NCBI RefSeq assembly: GCF_004614235.1
Contig: NZ_SPVH01000001.1
Coordinates: 248,001 to 312,000, forward strand
Length of the DNA stretch: 64,000 nt
Source: Brevundimonas intermedia
GTDB taxonomy: Bacteria > Pseudomonadota > Alphaproteobacteria > Caulobacterales > Caulobacteraceae
Direction of reading: 5' to 3'
Shown here: in pieces, positions 7,918-16,950 of the stretch
Layout: the number at the start of each line of letters is the position of its first letter
How positions within the stretch are numbered: position 1 is the first letter of the stretch
The notes under the pieces: generated by a model
Databases searched by the model: none
The model's input: only the letters and a program-made list of their open reading frames with translations
What the model was told of the DNA's origin: nothing
Position numbers and translations under genes: made by a program

Positions 7918-9348
7918 ATGGATGCCTCCGCTGATCGCAAGCTTTTCCTCGGCGCCCGGCTGAAGCGGCTGCGGCGCGACCTGGCTGTGACCCAGACGGC
8001 CATGGCGGCCGACCTGGGGGTTTCCCCCAGCTATCTCAACCACATAGAGCGCAACCAGCGCCCCGTTTCGGCCCAGCTTCTGCTGCGTCTGGCCGAAACC
8101 TACGACGTCGATCTGCGCAGCCTGAACCAGGGCGGGGCGGCGGACGAAGCCCGTCTGACCGAAATCCTGGCCGACCCCCTGTTCAAGGGCCTGTCCGCCC
8201 CACGCCACGAACTGGTGCAGTTGCTGGAGGAGGCGCCGGGCGTCGCCGACGCCATGCTGCGCCTGTATCAGGCCTTCGACGACGGCCGCACCCGGGCCCG
8301 CGCCGCCGCCGAGAACGGCGAGGGCCTGGTCGAAACCAGTCCCGCCGAATGGGTGCGCGAATACATCCAGTCGCGCGGCAACCACTTCCCCGAACTGGAT
8401 CAGATGGGCGAGGCCCTGTCCGACGCTCTGTCCGCCGAGGCGCCCGCCCACGCCGACGGCTTCGAGCCCGCCGCCCGTCACCGGCTGGCGGCCAAACACG
8501 ACTTGGGCGTTCGCACCCTGCCGGCCGAGGTCATGGTGGAATGGACCCGCCGCTTCGACCTGCACCGCCGCCGTCTGCTGCTGTCCGAGACGCTGGGACC
8601 GTCCTCGCGCGCCTTCGCCATCGCCTATCAGCTGGCCCTGGTCGAGCACGGACCGGCCATGCACGACATGGTTCAGGCCGCGAACGCCCCTGACGCGGCG
8701 ACACGCGCCCTGCTGAAGGTCGCCCTGACCAACACCCTCGCCGCCGCGACCCTGATGCCCTACGCCGCCTTCCAGCGCACGGCGGAAGCTACCGGCTACG
8801 ACCTGGCCCGGCTCCAGGCCCGGTTCGGGGTCAGCTACGAACAGGCCGCTCACCGCCTCACCACCCTTTCGCGCCCCACGGCGCGCGGCGTGCCCTTCTT
8901 CCTGATGCGGGTCGATCAGGCGGGCAACATCTCAAAGCGCTATGCGGCCGGCGCTTTTCCCTTCTCGCGCTTCGGCGGCGCCTGCCCGCGCTGGCGGCTG
9001 CACAGCGCCTTCCGCACGCCGGGCCGCATCGTCACCCAGATCATCGAGACGCCGGACGGAAGCCGTTGGTTCACCTTCGCCCGAACGGTCGAACGTCAGG
9101 GCCACGACGGATTCGGCGAAAGCCATGACCTGGCCATCGGCCTGGGCTGCGAACTGCGCCACGCCCACCGCCTGGCCTATGCCCACGGCCTTGATCTGGA
9201 ACGGCCCGACGTCACCCCCATCGGCCCCGCCTGCCGCCTGTGCCACCGTCACCCCTGCGCCGAACGCGCCGCAGCCCCCATCGACCGCCCGCTGGCCGTC
9301 GACGACTGGTCGAAGTCGGTCAGCCCCTATCCGTTCGCGGCAGCCTGA
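7918..9348 (+). CDS. ScfR/RamB-family transcriptional regulator of the glyoxylate shunt
   Basis: This 476-residue DNA-binding protein is of the short-chain fatty acyl-CoA regulator type. Residues about 8-64 form an XRE helix-turn-helix (QTAMAADLGVSPSYLNHIE). The middle (about 150-320) is the acyl-CoA-sensing IrrE-like region with SYEQAAHRLTTLSRP. The C-terminus (about 320-470) is the DUF2083-type domain with FGGACPRW and the Cys pair in CRLCHRHPC. The family includes RamB of Corynebacterium and PccR of Rhodobacter. It is divergent from aceA and probably controls it and itself. A clear paralogue lies at 36062-37498. The gene ends three bases before the convergent peptidase gene. Confidence 0.88.
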   Translation: MDASADRKLFLGARLKRLRRDLAVTQTAMAADLGVSPSYLNHIERNQRPVSAQLLLRLAETYDVDLRSLNQGGAADEARLTEILADPLFKGLSAPRHELVQLLEEAPGVADAMLRLYQAFDDGRTRARAAAENGEGLVETSPAEWVREYIQSRGNHFPELDQMGEALSDALSAEAPAHADGFEPAARHRLAAKHDLGVRTLPAEVMVEWTRRFDLHRRRLLLSETLGPSSRAFAIAYQLALVEHGPAMHDMVQAANAPDAATRALLKVALTNTLAAATLMPYAAFQRTAEATGYDLARLQARFGVSYEQAAHRLTTLSRPTARGVPFFLMRVDQAGNISKRYAAGAFPFSRFGGACPRWRLHSAFRTPGRIVTQIIETPDGSRWFTFARTVERQGHDGFGESHDLAIGLGCELRHAHRLAYAHGLDLERPDVTPIGPACRLCHRHPCAERAAAPIDRPLAVDDWSKSVSPYPFAAA

Positions 9349-9351
9349 GAC

Positions 9352-10995
9352 CTACCGCCGCTGATCGGCCGTGCGGTCGCGGATGGCGTTGAACTCGGCG
9401 GTCGGCTTCCAAGCCGGCCAGCCTTCGCTGTCGGCCACCGTCAGCCCCAACCGATACAGCAGATCCAAGTTCTGCAGCGCCGCCGTGAAGTCATAGTCGG
9501 CGCGCCATTCGTCGGTCAGCTTGTGATAATATCGCGCCATCTGCCCCTCATAGTAGGGCTTGCCGGCCTCGATCCCGCCCTCGACGAAATCGCGGCCCGT
9601 CCACGGCATCAGGGCCGGCACACCGCCCGCTGCGAAGTTGAAGTGGTCCGAACGATAGTAGAACCCTTCCTCCGGATAGCCGTCGCCCGTCACCGTCCGA
9701 CCCTGCACGGCGGCGAACCGCCCCAGGATGTCCTCCAGCTCTGACTTGCCGACGCCGAACACCGCTACGTCCCGTGTCGCAGGTGTGAAGGGCAGCATGT
9801 CGATATTGATGTCCGCCGCCGTCCTGGCCAGCGGATAAACCGGATCCGCGGCATAGGCTTCGGACCCTAGCAGCCCCTGCTCCTCGGCCGTGACGTGAAG
9901 GAAGACCACGGTGCGTTTCGGCGCCGGCCCCGCCTTGAACACGCGCGCCATCTCGATCAGACCCGCCGTCCCCGACGCATTGTCCCAGGCGCCGTTGAAG
10001 ATGTCGTCGCCCTCGGCGTTCGGCGTCTTCGCCTTGCCGACGTGGTCCCAGTGGGCGGAGTAGAAGACATATTCGTCCGGCCGTTCCGTGCCGGGGATCT
10101 TGGCCAGCAGGTTGTTGGAGCGGATGACCTCTGTCGTTTCGGCGATGTCCACGCTGAGCCGCGCGCCCATATCGACTGCGCCGCCCAGCGCCGCCGTCTT
10201 GCCGCGCTCCGCAACGCCTGAGAAAGCCTCGCCGCCGATGGCCATTGCGGTGGCCATGTTGATCGCGCCGGTGAAGCGGGCGTCCTCCGCGCCCTTGACC
10301 GTCATCTGCGGACGGGTCGCCCCGCCCACGGCGCGCCGCCAGCGACCGTCCTGATCCTGAAGGGTGATGACGCCGACGGCTCCGCGCCTCAACGCCTCCT
10401 GCGTCTTGTGCGTGGTCGAGCCGTAGAAGTTCGGGTCGGCGCCCATGACGCTCGGCTGGCCGCGCAGGACGACCACGACCTTGCCGGTCAGGTCCGCATC
10501 GCCATAGTCGTCCCAAGTCGGGGCCGAGATGCCGTAACCGGCGAAAACCAGCGGCGCGGCCTCGATCTTCACCATCGGGTCAGCCGGTCCGGCGCGCAGG
10601 GTAATGTCGGTCCCCGAGACCAGCGGATGGGTAGCGCCATCCGCACCGGTCCAGAACGCGGTCGGCGCGCGCGCAGGGGTAAACCGCACCAGATCGACCG
10701 GCTGCAACCACGATCCGTCGCGACCGCCGGGCTCCAGCCCTATCGCCTCGTACTGGGCTTGCAGATAGGCCAGGGTCAGCCCCTCGCCGACCAGGCCGGG
10801 GAACCGCCCCTCCATCTCGTCCGACGCCAGATATTTGATGTGGTCCGACAGGCGTTGGGTGCTGAACTGGGGCGTCGCGGCCGAGGCGACGGCGAAGGCG
10901 TCCAGCCGAGGCGCCGGTGCAGAAACCGGGGCGGTCGCACAGGCGGCCAGGGCAAGCGCCGCAAGGGCGACGAAGGACGAACGGCGAAGGATCAT
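9352..10995 (-). CDS. M28-family zinc metallopeptidase, lipoprotein
   Basis: This 547-residue protein has a lipoprotein signal ending LAAC (Cys 19), so it is membrane anchored, probably facing the periplasm or cell exterior. A PA (protease-associated) insert at about 135-240 carries PLVFAGYGI and LTGKVVVVL. The M28 catalytic domain has its zinc ligands and catalytic acid in YSAHWDHVG, GAWDNASGTAG, VTAEEQGLLGSEAY, NIDM and YYRSDHF. Such enzymes are aminopeptidases or folate/glutamate hydrolases; the substrate is unknown. It is paralogous to the upstream gene at 11067-12734, from which it is separated by a terminator-like hairpin. Confidence 0.9.
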   Translation of the reverse strand: MILRRSSFVALAALALAACATAPVSAPAPRLDAFAVASAATPQFSTQRLSDHIKYLASDEMEGRFPGLVGEGLTLAYLQAQYEAIGLEPGGRDGSWLQPVDLVRFTPARAPTAFWTGADGATHPLVSGTDITLRAGPADPMVKIEAAPLVFAGYGISAPTWDDYGDADLTGKVVVVLRGQPSVMGADPNFYGSTTHKTQEALRRGAVGVITLQDQDGRWRRAVGGATRPQMTVKGAEDARFTGAINMATAMAIGGEAFSGVAERGKTAALGGAVDMGARLSVDIAETTEVIRSNNLLAKIPGTERPDEYVFYSAHWDHVGKAKTPNAEGDDIFNGAWDNASGTAGLIEMARVFKAGPAPKRTVVFLHVTAEEQGLLGSEAYAADPVYPLARTAADINIDMLPFTPATRDVAVFGVGKSELEDILGRFAAVQGRTVTGDGYPEEGFYYRSDHFNFAAGGVPALMPWTGRDFVEGGIEAGKPYYEGQMARYYHKLTDEWRADYDFTAALQNLDLLYRLGLTVADSEGWPAWKPTAEFNAIRDRTADQRR

Positions 10996-11023
10996 GAAGC
11001 GTACTCTAGACGTGGAAACGCGA

Positions 11024-11049
11024 AGAGGCGGGGATGCCTCCCCGCCTCT
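11024..11049 (-). terminator. GC-rich hairpin between the two M28 peptidase genes
   Basis: AGAGGCGGGGA (11024-11034) and TCCCCGCCTCT (11039-11049) are perfect 11-bp arms around TGCC. On the minus strand it follows the stop of the upstream peptidase gene by 17 bases and precedes the start of the next by 28. Only TCGCGTTT follows the stem, so some read-through to the second peptidase gene is likely. Confidence 0.65.
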
Positions 11050-11066
11050 AGTTGGTCAATAAGGGT

Positions 11067-12734
11067 TCAGCGGCGTTCCGACGCGGTGGTCGCACGCGCA
11101 GGCGCGAACTCCGAACCCGGCTTCCATTCCGGCCAGTCGCGGCCGTTCGCCAGGGCGCGCCCGACATCATAGAAGACCGTCAGATCCTCGATCATGCCGC
11201 GATAGTCCCAGTCAGGCGACCACTCGTCCGCCGCCTGGTGATAGCGTTTGGCGCCATACTCCGCACGCGCCGCCTCGCGCTCGGCGATCGGCGCATCGCG
11301 GAACTCGCCCCGGCTGCCGGCATAGGCCATCGGCACGCCGCGCTTGGCCAGGGGGAAGTGGTCCGAGCGATAATAGGTGCCGGCCGCATTCTCGTAATCC
11401 GGGACCAGGCTGCGGCCCTGCGGCTCGATCGCTGCCGCCAGACGCTCGTCGAAGTCCGACTGGCCATAGCCGGTGACGCCCAGGCCGGTGACGCGGCCAT
11501 AGACGTTCATCGAATCCATATTGAACCCGCCCACCGTCTTGGCCAGCGGATAGACCGGGTTGACGGCATAGTATTCCGAACCCAGCAGGCCGCTTTCCTC
11601 GGCTGTGAAGCTGATGATCACGATGGACCGTTCGGTGCGCGGCGCGCCGCCGAACATCCGCGCCAGCTCCAGCAGGCCCGCCGTGCCCGAGGCGTTGTCG
11701 ACGGCGCCGTTGAAGATGCGATCACCCGTCGCGTCCGGCTCGCCCATGCCGATGTGATCCCAATGGGCGGTGTAGAGGACGGTCTCGTCCGGGTGGGTCG
11801 TGCCCGGCAGGCGGGCGATGACATTGTGGCTGGTGACCTGATTGGTCGCCACGTCGAACTCGGTCGAGAAGCCAGCGCCGGGCAAGGCGACGGGCTGGAA
11901 GTCGCGGCTGCGCGCCTGGACCTTCAGCGCTTCGAAATCGAGGCCGGCGCGGCGGAACAGGTCGACCGCCACCTCGCGCTGAATCCAGCCTTCCATCGGC
12001 ACCCGCTCGGCCGCCGCATTCTGGCGCAGGATGTCGAACTGCGGCACGCCCCAAGAGTTGGCGACGGTCGCCCAGCCGTAGGAGGCCGGGGCCGTCTCGT
12101 GGACGATCAGCACGCCCGCCGCGCCATGCTTGGCCGCCTCTTCGTATTTGTAGGTCCAGCGGCCGTAATAGGTCATGGCCTTGCCGCCGAAGGTGTCCAG
12201 CGCCGGCTCCTCGAAATCGGCGTCATTGACCAGCACGACGAGGATCTTGCCGCGCAGGTCCTGGCCCTTGAAGTCGTTCCACTGGCGCTCGGGCGCATTG
12301 ATGCCGTAGCCGACGAAGACCAGCGGCGCGTCCTTCAGGCTGACATGCTCGGCCGGGCGGCGGGTCGAGATGGCGACCTCGCGGCCTTGCGTCATCGGCA
12401 GGGTCCAGTCGCCCAGCTTCAGCGAGGCCTGGACGTTGGACTGAACGAAGCGGTTCAGCACGACGTCCTGCGTCCACTGGCCGTTGGGCCCGCCCGGCTC
12501 AAACCCGGCGGCGGCATAGCCTTCGCTCAGATAGTGCACGACCTTCTCTTCAGCCGGAGTGGCGATGCCGCGTCCCTCATAGCTGTCGTCCGACAAAGTC
12601 TTGATGTCCTGCGAAATCCGCGCGGCGTCGAAGACGGGAACGGTATGGACGGCGCCGGGATTGGGCGCGGTGGCGCAGGCGGACAGGGCGGCGCCGGCCA
12701 GAAGCACAGCCGCGAACGGAGAGACAAGACGCAT
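11067..12734 (-). CDS. M28-family zinc metallopeptidase, lipoprotein (paralogue)
   Basis: The chosen start (MRLVSPFAAV) gives 555 residues and a lipoprotein signal ending ALSAC (Cys 20). An in-frame ATG 15 bases upstream adds five residues. The layout copies its neighbour: PA insert with PLVFVGYGINAP and LRGKILVVLVN, then an M28 core with YTAHWDHIG, GAVDNASGTAG, FTAEESGLLGSEYY, NMDSM and YYRSDHFPL. All zinc ligands are kept, so both copies should be active peptidases on the outside of the inner membrane or on the outer membrane. It is the first gene of the pair and probably carries the promoter, in 12735-12826. Confidence 0.9.
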   Translation of the reverse strand: MRLVSPFAAVLLAGAALSACATAPNPGAVHTVPVFDAARISQDIKTLSDDSYEGRGIATPAEEKVVHYLSEGYAAAGFEPGGPNGQWTQDVVLNRFVQSNVQASLKLGDWTLPMTQGREVAISTRRPAEHVSLKDAPLVFVGYGINAPERQWNDFKGQDLRGKILVVLVNDADFEEPALDTFGGKAMTYYGRWTYKYEEAAKHGAAGVLIVHETAPASYGWATVANSWGVPQFDILRQNAAAERVPMEGWIQREVAVDLFRRAGLDFEALKVQARSRDFQPVALPGAGFSTEFDVATNQVTSHNVIARLPGTTHPDETVLYTAHWDHIGMGEPDATGDRIFNGAVDNASGTAGLLELARMFGGAPRTERSIVIISFTAEESGLLGSEYYAVNPVYPLAKTVGGFNMDSMNVYGRVTGLGVTGYGQSDFDERLAAAIEPQGRSLVPDYENAAGTYYRSDHFPLAKRGVPMAYAGSRGEFRDAPIAEREAARAEYGAKRYHQAADEWSPDWDYRGMIEDLTVFYDVGRALANGRDWPEWKPGSEFAPARATTASERR

Positions 12735-12826
12735 GAACAGTGGCCCCACAGCCGTAGATGATGACCGACCCTAGGCGGCGAAATCCATCGTGTCGATTCC
12801 GCGTCTGGGGCCATTCGTCGCAAACG

Positions 12827-12858
12827 AAAAAGCCCGCCGAAGCGAACTTCGACGGGCT
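12827..12858 (-). terminator. Rho-independent terminator of the petABC operon
   Basis: On the minus strand the stem AGCCCGTCGAAG pairs with CTTCGGCGGGCT around TTCG-like loop bases (12831-12842 and 12847-12858, one mismatch). It is followed by TTTTTCGTTTG. It lies 26 bases past the petC stop. Confidence 0.88.
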
Positions 12859-12884
12859 GAAGATTTCGGGCTGGCGACGTTCCC

Positions 12885-13760
12885 TTAGTGAGCGACGCCC
12901 TTCCAGATCCGGCGATAGCTGGCGTAGGTCAGGCCCGCGAAGATCAACAGGAAAATCATCACGCCGAACCCGGCCTGCTTGCGCTCGACCATCTTGGGCT
13001 CCGACGTCCAGGCGATGAAGGCCGCGACGTCCTTGGCGTATTGATCCACCGTCTGGGGCGAACCGTCGTCATAGGTGACCTGGCCGTTTTGCAGCGGCGG
13101 CGGCATGGCGATGAAGCCGCCGGGCGGGACATCGTGATGATCGCCCGTCCAGAACGGCGTCAGGTCGCCGGCCATATAGGGGTTGTAGTGCTGGCCATCG
13201 CGGATCTGCAGCCCCGCCGGTGCGGCGCGGTAGCCCGACAGCAACGAGTAGATGTAGTTAGCGCCGTCATGACGCGCCTTGGCCATCACCGACAGGTCGG
13301 GCGGCGCGGCGCCGCCGTTGCCCGCCGCCGCCGCGGTCGCGTTGGGATAGGGAGCGCGGAACTTGTCAGCGGGGGTGGCGTCGCGCTGGATCGGCTCGCC
13401 GGTCTCGCTGTCGATGTCCGGAACCTGGTTCTCGGCGGCCAGAGCCTTCACGACAGGGTTGTCGTTCGGGTTCGGGTATTTCGGATTCCAGAACGGCCCA
13501 TGACGGTCGCCCAGGTTCCGATAGTGCATCAGGTTCATGCCGTGACAGGCGGCGCAGACCTCGTGATAGACCTTGTAGCCGCGTTGCAGCTGGCCCTGGT
13601 CATAGGTGCCGAACGGCCCCTCGAAGCTGAAACCGCCCGAGCGCGGGTGGGCGGCGGCGCCGGCCGCCATGGCGGGGGCGGCGGCGCTGATCAGCCCCAG
13701 CGCAACGGCCGCCGAGGCGAGGATCGTCTTGATCGACACGGTCTTCATTCCAATCGTCAT
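12885..13760 (-). CDS. petC: Cytochrome c1 of the bc1 complex
   Basis: This is the haem c subunit of ubiquinol:cytochrome c reductase, 291 residues from MTIGMKTV. A signal peptide ends near AAAPAMA. The c-type haem site VCAACHGMN follows at about residue 70. The axial Met lies in FIAMPPPL, and the C-terminal anchor is GVMIFLLIFAGLTY. The longer open frame running on to 14198 is petB sequence read in another frame, so it was rejected. The start lies five bases after the petB stop. A start at MKTVSIKT, 12 bases in, is also possible. Last gene of the operon. Confidence 0.95.
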   Translation of the reverse strand: MTIGMKTVSIKTILASAAVALGLISAAAPAMAAGAAAHPRSGGFSFEGPFGTYDQGQLQRGYKVYHEVCAACHGMNLMHYRNLGDRHGPFWNPKYPNPNDNPVVKALAAENQVPDIDSETGEPIQRDATPADKFRAPYPNATAAAAGNGGAAPPDLSVMAKARHDGANYIYSLLSGYRAAPAGLQIRDGQHYNPYMAGDLTPFWTGDHHDVPPGGFIAMPPPLQNGQVTYDDGSPQTVDQYAKDVAAFIAWTSEPKMVERKQAGFGVMIFLLIFAGLTYASYRRIWKGVAH

Positions 13761-13765
13761 GCCCC

Positions 13766-15070
13766 TCAGCCCTTCTGCTCGACGGCGTCCGCGCCGGTCA
13801 GGACCGGTTCGGAGATCGTCGCCGGGATCGGCAGCGGCTGCTCCTTCAATCCGATCAACGGCATGATGATCAGGAAGAAGGCGAAGTAGTAGAGGGTGAA
13901 CACCCGCGTCAGCCACAGGTAGGAGTTCAGGTCGCCGTCGATCAGGGTGAAGGTCTTGAACGACCCGATCACCGGCGCGTCGGGCAGCTGACCGCCGCAC
14001 CAGCCCAGACCCACGCCCACCACCAGGAAGATGATGAAGAAGGTCCGCATCGTCGGGCGGTAGCGCATGGAGCGCACCTTGGACGTGTCCAGCCAGGGCA
14101 GGACAAACAGCACGCCGATGGCGCCGAACATCGCCACCACGCCGCCGAACTTGTCCGGGACGGCGCGCAGGATCGCGTAGAAGGGCAGCATGTACCACTC
14201 CGGCACGATGTGCGCCGGCGTCTGCAGCGGGTTGGCCGGGATGTAGTTATCGGCGTGGCCCAAGGCGTTCGGCTGATAGAAGACGAAGATGGCGAACAGG
14301 ATCAGGAACAGGATGATCGCGAAGCCGTCCTTGACCGTGAAATACGGGTGGAAGGGCAGCATGTCCTTCTTCGCGCGATCCTTGGGGATCAGGATGCCGA
14401 CCGGGTTGTTCTGACCGGCCGCGTGCAGCGCCCAAAGGTGCAGTACGACGCAGCCCAGGATGGCGAACGGCAGCAGATAGTGCAGCGAGAAGAAGCGGTT
14501 CAGCGTCGCATTGTCGATCGCCGGTCCGCCACGCAGCCAGATCAGGATCGGCTCGCCCAGCACGGGGATGGCGCCGATCAGATTGGTGATGACCTCCGCG
14601 CCCCAGAACGACATCTGGCCCCACGGCAGCACATAGCCCAGGAAGGCGGTGGCGATCATCAGGAAGAAGATCACGCAGCCGATGATCCAGATCATCTCGC
14701 GCGGCGCCTTGTAGGAGCCGTAGTACAGCCCCCGCAGCATGTGCAGATAGACGGCGATGAAGAACATCGACGCGCCGTTGGCGTGGACATAGCGGATTAG
14801 CCAGCCGCCGTTGACGTCGCGCATGATGCGCTCGACCGAGGCGAAGGCCAGGTCCACGTTCGGCGTATAGTGCATGGCCAGAACGATGCCGGTGACGATC
14901 TGCGTCATCAGGCACAGGGCCAGGATGCCACCGAAGGTCCACCAGTAGTTCAGGTTCCGCGGCGTCGGCAGGGACATGTAGTCCGCGCCGAAACGGATGA
15001 TCGGCAGCCGGGTGTCCAGCCACTTCTCGACGCCCGTCTTGGGGACGTAGGTGGATTCGTGTTCGCTCAT
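13766..15070 (-). CDS. petB: Cytochrome b of the bc1 complex
   Basis: This 434-residue integral membrane subunit binds two b haems and both quinone sites. It has about eight to nine membrane segments ([20 protein letters not shown] near residue 50 is the first). Haem-ligand histidines lie in [11 protein letters not shown] and in [20 protein letters not shown]. The Qo-site motif PEWY is in [16 protein letters not shown]. Length fits the alphaproteobacterial cytochrome b, which is not split. It starts 10 bases after petA and ends five bases before petC, so the three are one operon. Confidence 0.96.
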   Translation of the reverse strand: MSEHESTYVPKTGVEKWLDTRLPIIRFGADYMSLPTPRNLNYWWTFGGILALCLMTQIVTGIVLAMHYTPNVDLAFASVERIMRDVNGGWLIRYVHANGASMFFIAVYLHMLRGLYYGSYKAPREMIWIIGCVIFFLMIATAFLGYVLPWGQMSFWGAEVITNLIGAIPVLGEPILIWLRGGPAIDNATLNRFFSLHYLLPFAILGCVVLHLWALHAAGQNNPVGILIPKDRAKKDMLPFHPYFTVKDGFAIILFLILFAIFVFYQPNALGHADNYIPANPLQTPAHIVPEWYMLPFYAILRAVPDKFGGVVAMFGAIGVLFVLPWLDTSKVRSMRYRPTMRTFFIIFLVVGVGLGWCGGQLPDAPVIGSFKTFTLIDGDLNSYLWLTRVFTLYYFAFFLIIMPLIGLKEQPLPIPATISEPVLTGADAVEQKG

Positions 15071-15080
15071 GCCCTCGCCC

Positions 15081-15638
15081 TCAACCGATCTTCACGCGGG
15101 TGTCGGACGCAAACTCGTAGTCCGGCACGACCAGGTTCAGAGGCGCAGGCCCCTTACGGATACGGCCCGACGCATCGTAGTGCGAACCGTGGCAGGGGCA
15201 GAACCAGCCGCCGTAATCGCCCGCGCCGAACGTCGGAACGCAGCCCAGGTGGGTGCAGGACCCGACGACGACCAGATATTTCTCGTGACCCGGCTTGGTG
15301 CGCTCGGCGTCCGTCTGAGGCTCTTTCAGGTCGGAGGCATTGTCGTCGGCGATCACGCGCTGCAGCTCGGCCGGGGTGCGGTAACGCACGAACACCGGCT
15401 TGCCCTGCCATTTGATGACGACCTGCTGGCCTTCCTGAACCTTGGTCAGGTCGAACTCGATCGACGCCAAGGCCAATGTATCGGCGGCCGGGTTCATCTG
15501 GTTGATCAGCGGCCAGGCGATCATCACCCCTGCGCCGACCGCAGCGGCGCCCGCCGCGATGTGAATGAAGTCCCGACGATTGGGATCACCGCCCTCGGGG
15601 CTGTGCGTGTCTTGCGTATGCACGACCGATTCGGCCAC
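15081..15638 (-). CDS. petA: Rieske iron-sulfur subunit of the bc1 complex
   Basis: This 185-residue protein carries the 2Fe-2S cluster that takes electrons from ubiquinol. Cluster ligands are in [10 protein letters not shown] and [14 protein letters not shown]. The N-terminus has a Tat-like RRDF followed by the membrane anchor [19 protein letters not shown]. The ORF could begin 162 bases earlier, but that extension is not Rieske-like. I chose the GTG at 15638 ([10 protein letters not shown]) because AGAGGTGG lies five bases before it and the length then matches the family. First gene of petABC. Confidence 0.92.
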   Translation of the reverse strand: MAESVVHTQDTHSPEGGDPNRRDFIHIAAGAAAVGAGVMIAWPLINQMNPAADTLALASIEFDLTKVQEGQQVVIKWQGKPVFVRYRTPAELQRVIADDNASDLKEPQTDAERTKPGHEKYLVVVGSCTHLGCVPTFGAGDYGGWFCPCHGSHYDASGRIRKGPAPLNLVVPDYEFASDTRVKIG

Positions 15639-15735
15639 GTTTCCACCTCTCGAACGCCGCGGAAGAAGCCCAGGAGCTTCTCCCAGCCACGGCACGAACC
15701 AACAAAAGACGCCGGAAATCCCCGACGGCCCGAGA

Positions 15736-15779
15736 CTTGCGCCCGTTCGACGCAAGCTGCTGACGTTTCTTGCGAAACG
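15736..15779. promoter_or_regulatory. Tandem inverted repeats in the petA-trmL divergent region
   Basis: CTTGCG (15736-15741) and CGCAAG (15751-15756) form one inverted repeat, and CGTTTC (15764-15769) with GAAACG (15774-15779), around TTGC, forms another. They lie about 100-140 bases before the petA GTG and 54-97 before the trmL ATG. They may be operators for either gene. No FixK-type box is visible. Confidence 0.35.
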
Positions 15780-15832
15780 CTCGCAAACAGACCGCGACAA
15801 ACCCCCTCGTCGCGCGTATGTCAGGCCTTAGA

Positions 15833-16282
15833 ATGCGTCTCGCCCTTTTTCAACCTGACATTCCTCAGAACGTCGGAGCCTGCATCCGATTGTCGGCCTG
15901 TTTCGGCGTCGATCTGCACGTGATCGAGCCGACCGGCTTTCGTTTCGACGACCGCGCCATGAAGCGCGCTGCCCTTGATTACGGCCCCTTGTCGCACATG
16001 ACCCGTCACGCCGACTGGGAGGCTTTCCAGACGGATCGCCCCGCCGGGCGGCTGGTGCTGTTCACGACGCGCGGCGCCACGCCGCTGACCGATTTCGTCT
16101 TCCAGCCTGACGACGTGCTTCTGTTCGGCAAGGAGAGCGCGGGCGCCCCCGACTATGTCCACGCCGCCGCCGACGCCCGCGTCGTCGTGCCGCTGCGCCC
16201 CCAGGCCCGCTCGCTGAACCTGTCCGTCACCGCCGGCATCGCCCTCTGGGAAGGCCTGCGCCAGACGGGCGGGATCGGGTGA
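15833..16282 (+). CDS. trmL: tRNA (cytidine(34)-2'-O)-methyltransferase
   Basis: This SPOUT-class enzyme methylates the wobble base of tRNA-Leu isoacceptors. The start MRLALFQPDIPQNVG gives 149 residues, the usual size, and this is the family N-terminus. The upstream extension (RNARKQTAT...) is not. SPOUT motifs LLFGKESAGAP and RSLNLSVTAGIALWE form the knotted SAM site at the C-terminus. It is divergent from petA. Confidence 0.92.
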   Translation: MRLALFQPDIPQNVGACIRLSACFGVDLHVIEPTGFRFDDRAMKRAALDYGPLSHMTRHADWEAFQTDRPAGRLVLFTTRGATPLTDFVFQPDDVLLFGKESAGAPDYVHAAADARVVVPLRPQARSLNLSVTAGIALWEGLRQTGGIG

Positions 16283-16356
16283 GCGGCGTTTACCTCGTCT
16301 GCTAAGGCCTCTACAATCCTGCATTGATAGGCAGACACCTCGAAGACTAGACGAGG

Positions 16357-16950
16357 ATGCAGATCATGATGGACACGGCTCCAACCCTGGTGGCGATCAT
16401 CGTCTTTCTCGTGATTGTCGGCGGCTGGGAACTCAGTCGCAAGCGAGGCAAGCGACGTGCAACACGTCGTTCAGCCGTCGCCCAATTCAGGCCGGGCGCC
16501 AAGATCGCCGTGCGGCCGCAAGTCGCGACGAGTCAACTCGACACGGTGATGGGGGCCGCCTTCCAGGCTCGACCTCTGATGTCCCGCGCAGAAGCCTCGG
16601 TCTTCTATGCCGCCGAACGAGCCATGAAGCGGCTCGACATCAAGGGGCGAGTGATGGCGCAGGTTTGCCTTGGCGAAATTCTGCGATCACCTGACGACGA
16701 CGCCTTTCACGCCATCAACAGCAAGCGCGTCGATATTTTAGTCATATCCAACAGCGGCTGGCCCTTGGCGGCCATCGAATATCAGGGCGAGGGTCACTAT
16801 CAGGGCACGGCCTACGCGCGGGACGCCGTAAAGAAGGCTGCGCTCCAACGCGCTGGCGTCGCCTATCTTGAAGTGACGCCCCAACATAGCGCCGACGATA
16901 TCGAACGCGACCTCGCCCGCGTCATGCAGGCGCACATGGCTCCCGCTTAA
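16357..16950 (+). CDS. Membrane-anchored DUF2726 protein
   Basis: This 197-residue protein has one N-terminal membrane segment (LVAIIVFLVIVGGWEL) followed by a basic linker (RKRGKRRATRR), so the C-terminal domain should be cytoplasmic. Residues about 75-190 match the DUF2726 pattern: MSRAEASVFYAAERA, VCLGEIL, RVDILVI and IEYQGEGHY. The D...E-x-Q...K spacing resembles the PD-(D/E)xK nuclease fold. In the cell it could act on nucleic acid at the membrane, but no substrate is known. Its TAA overlaps the convergent dipeptidase stop within TTAA. An ATG nine bases inside is an alternative start. Confidence 0.78.
   Translation: MQIMMDTAPTLVAIIVFLVIVGGWELSRKRGKRRATRRSAVAQFRPGAKIAVRPQVATSQLDTVMGAAFQARPLMSRAEASVFYAAERAMKRLDIKGRVMAQVCLGEILRSPDDDAFHAINSKRVDILVISNSGWPLAAIEYQGEGHYQGTAYARDAVKKAALQRAGVAYLEVTPQHSADDIERDLARVMQAHMAPA

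Noticed and set aside
12885..14198. 437-residue open frame starting inside petB
   Set aside because: Only its C-terminal part is cytochrome c1. The N-terminal part is petB read in the wrong frame, so petC was restarted at 13760.
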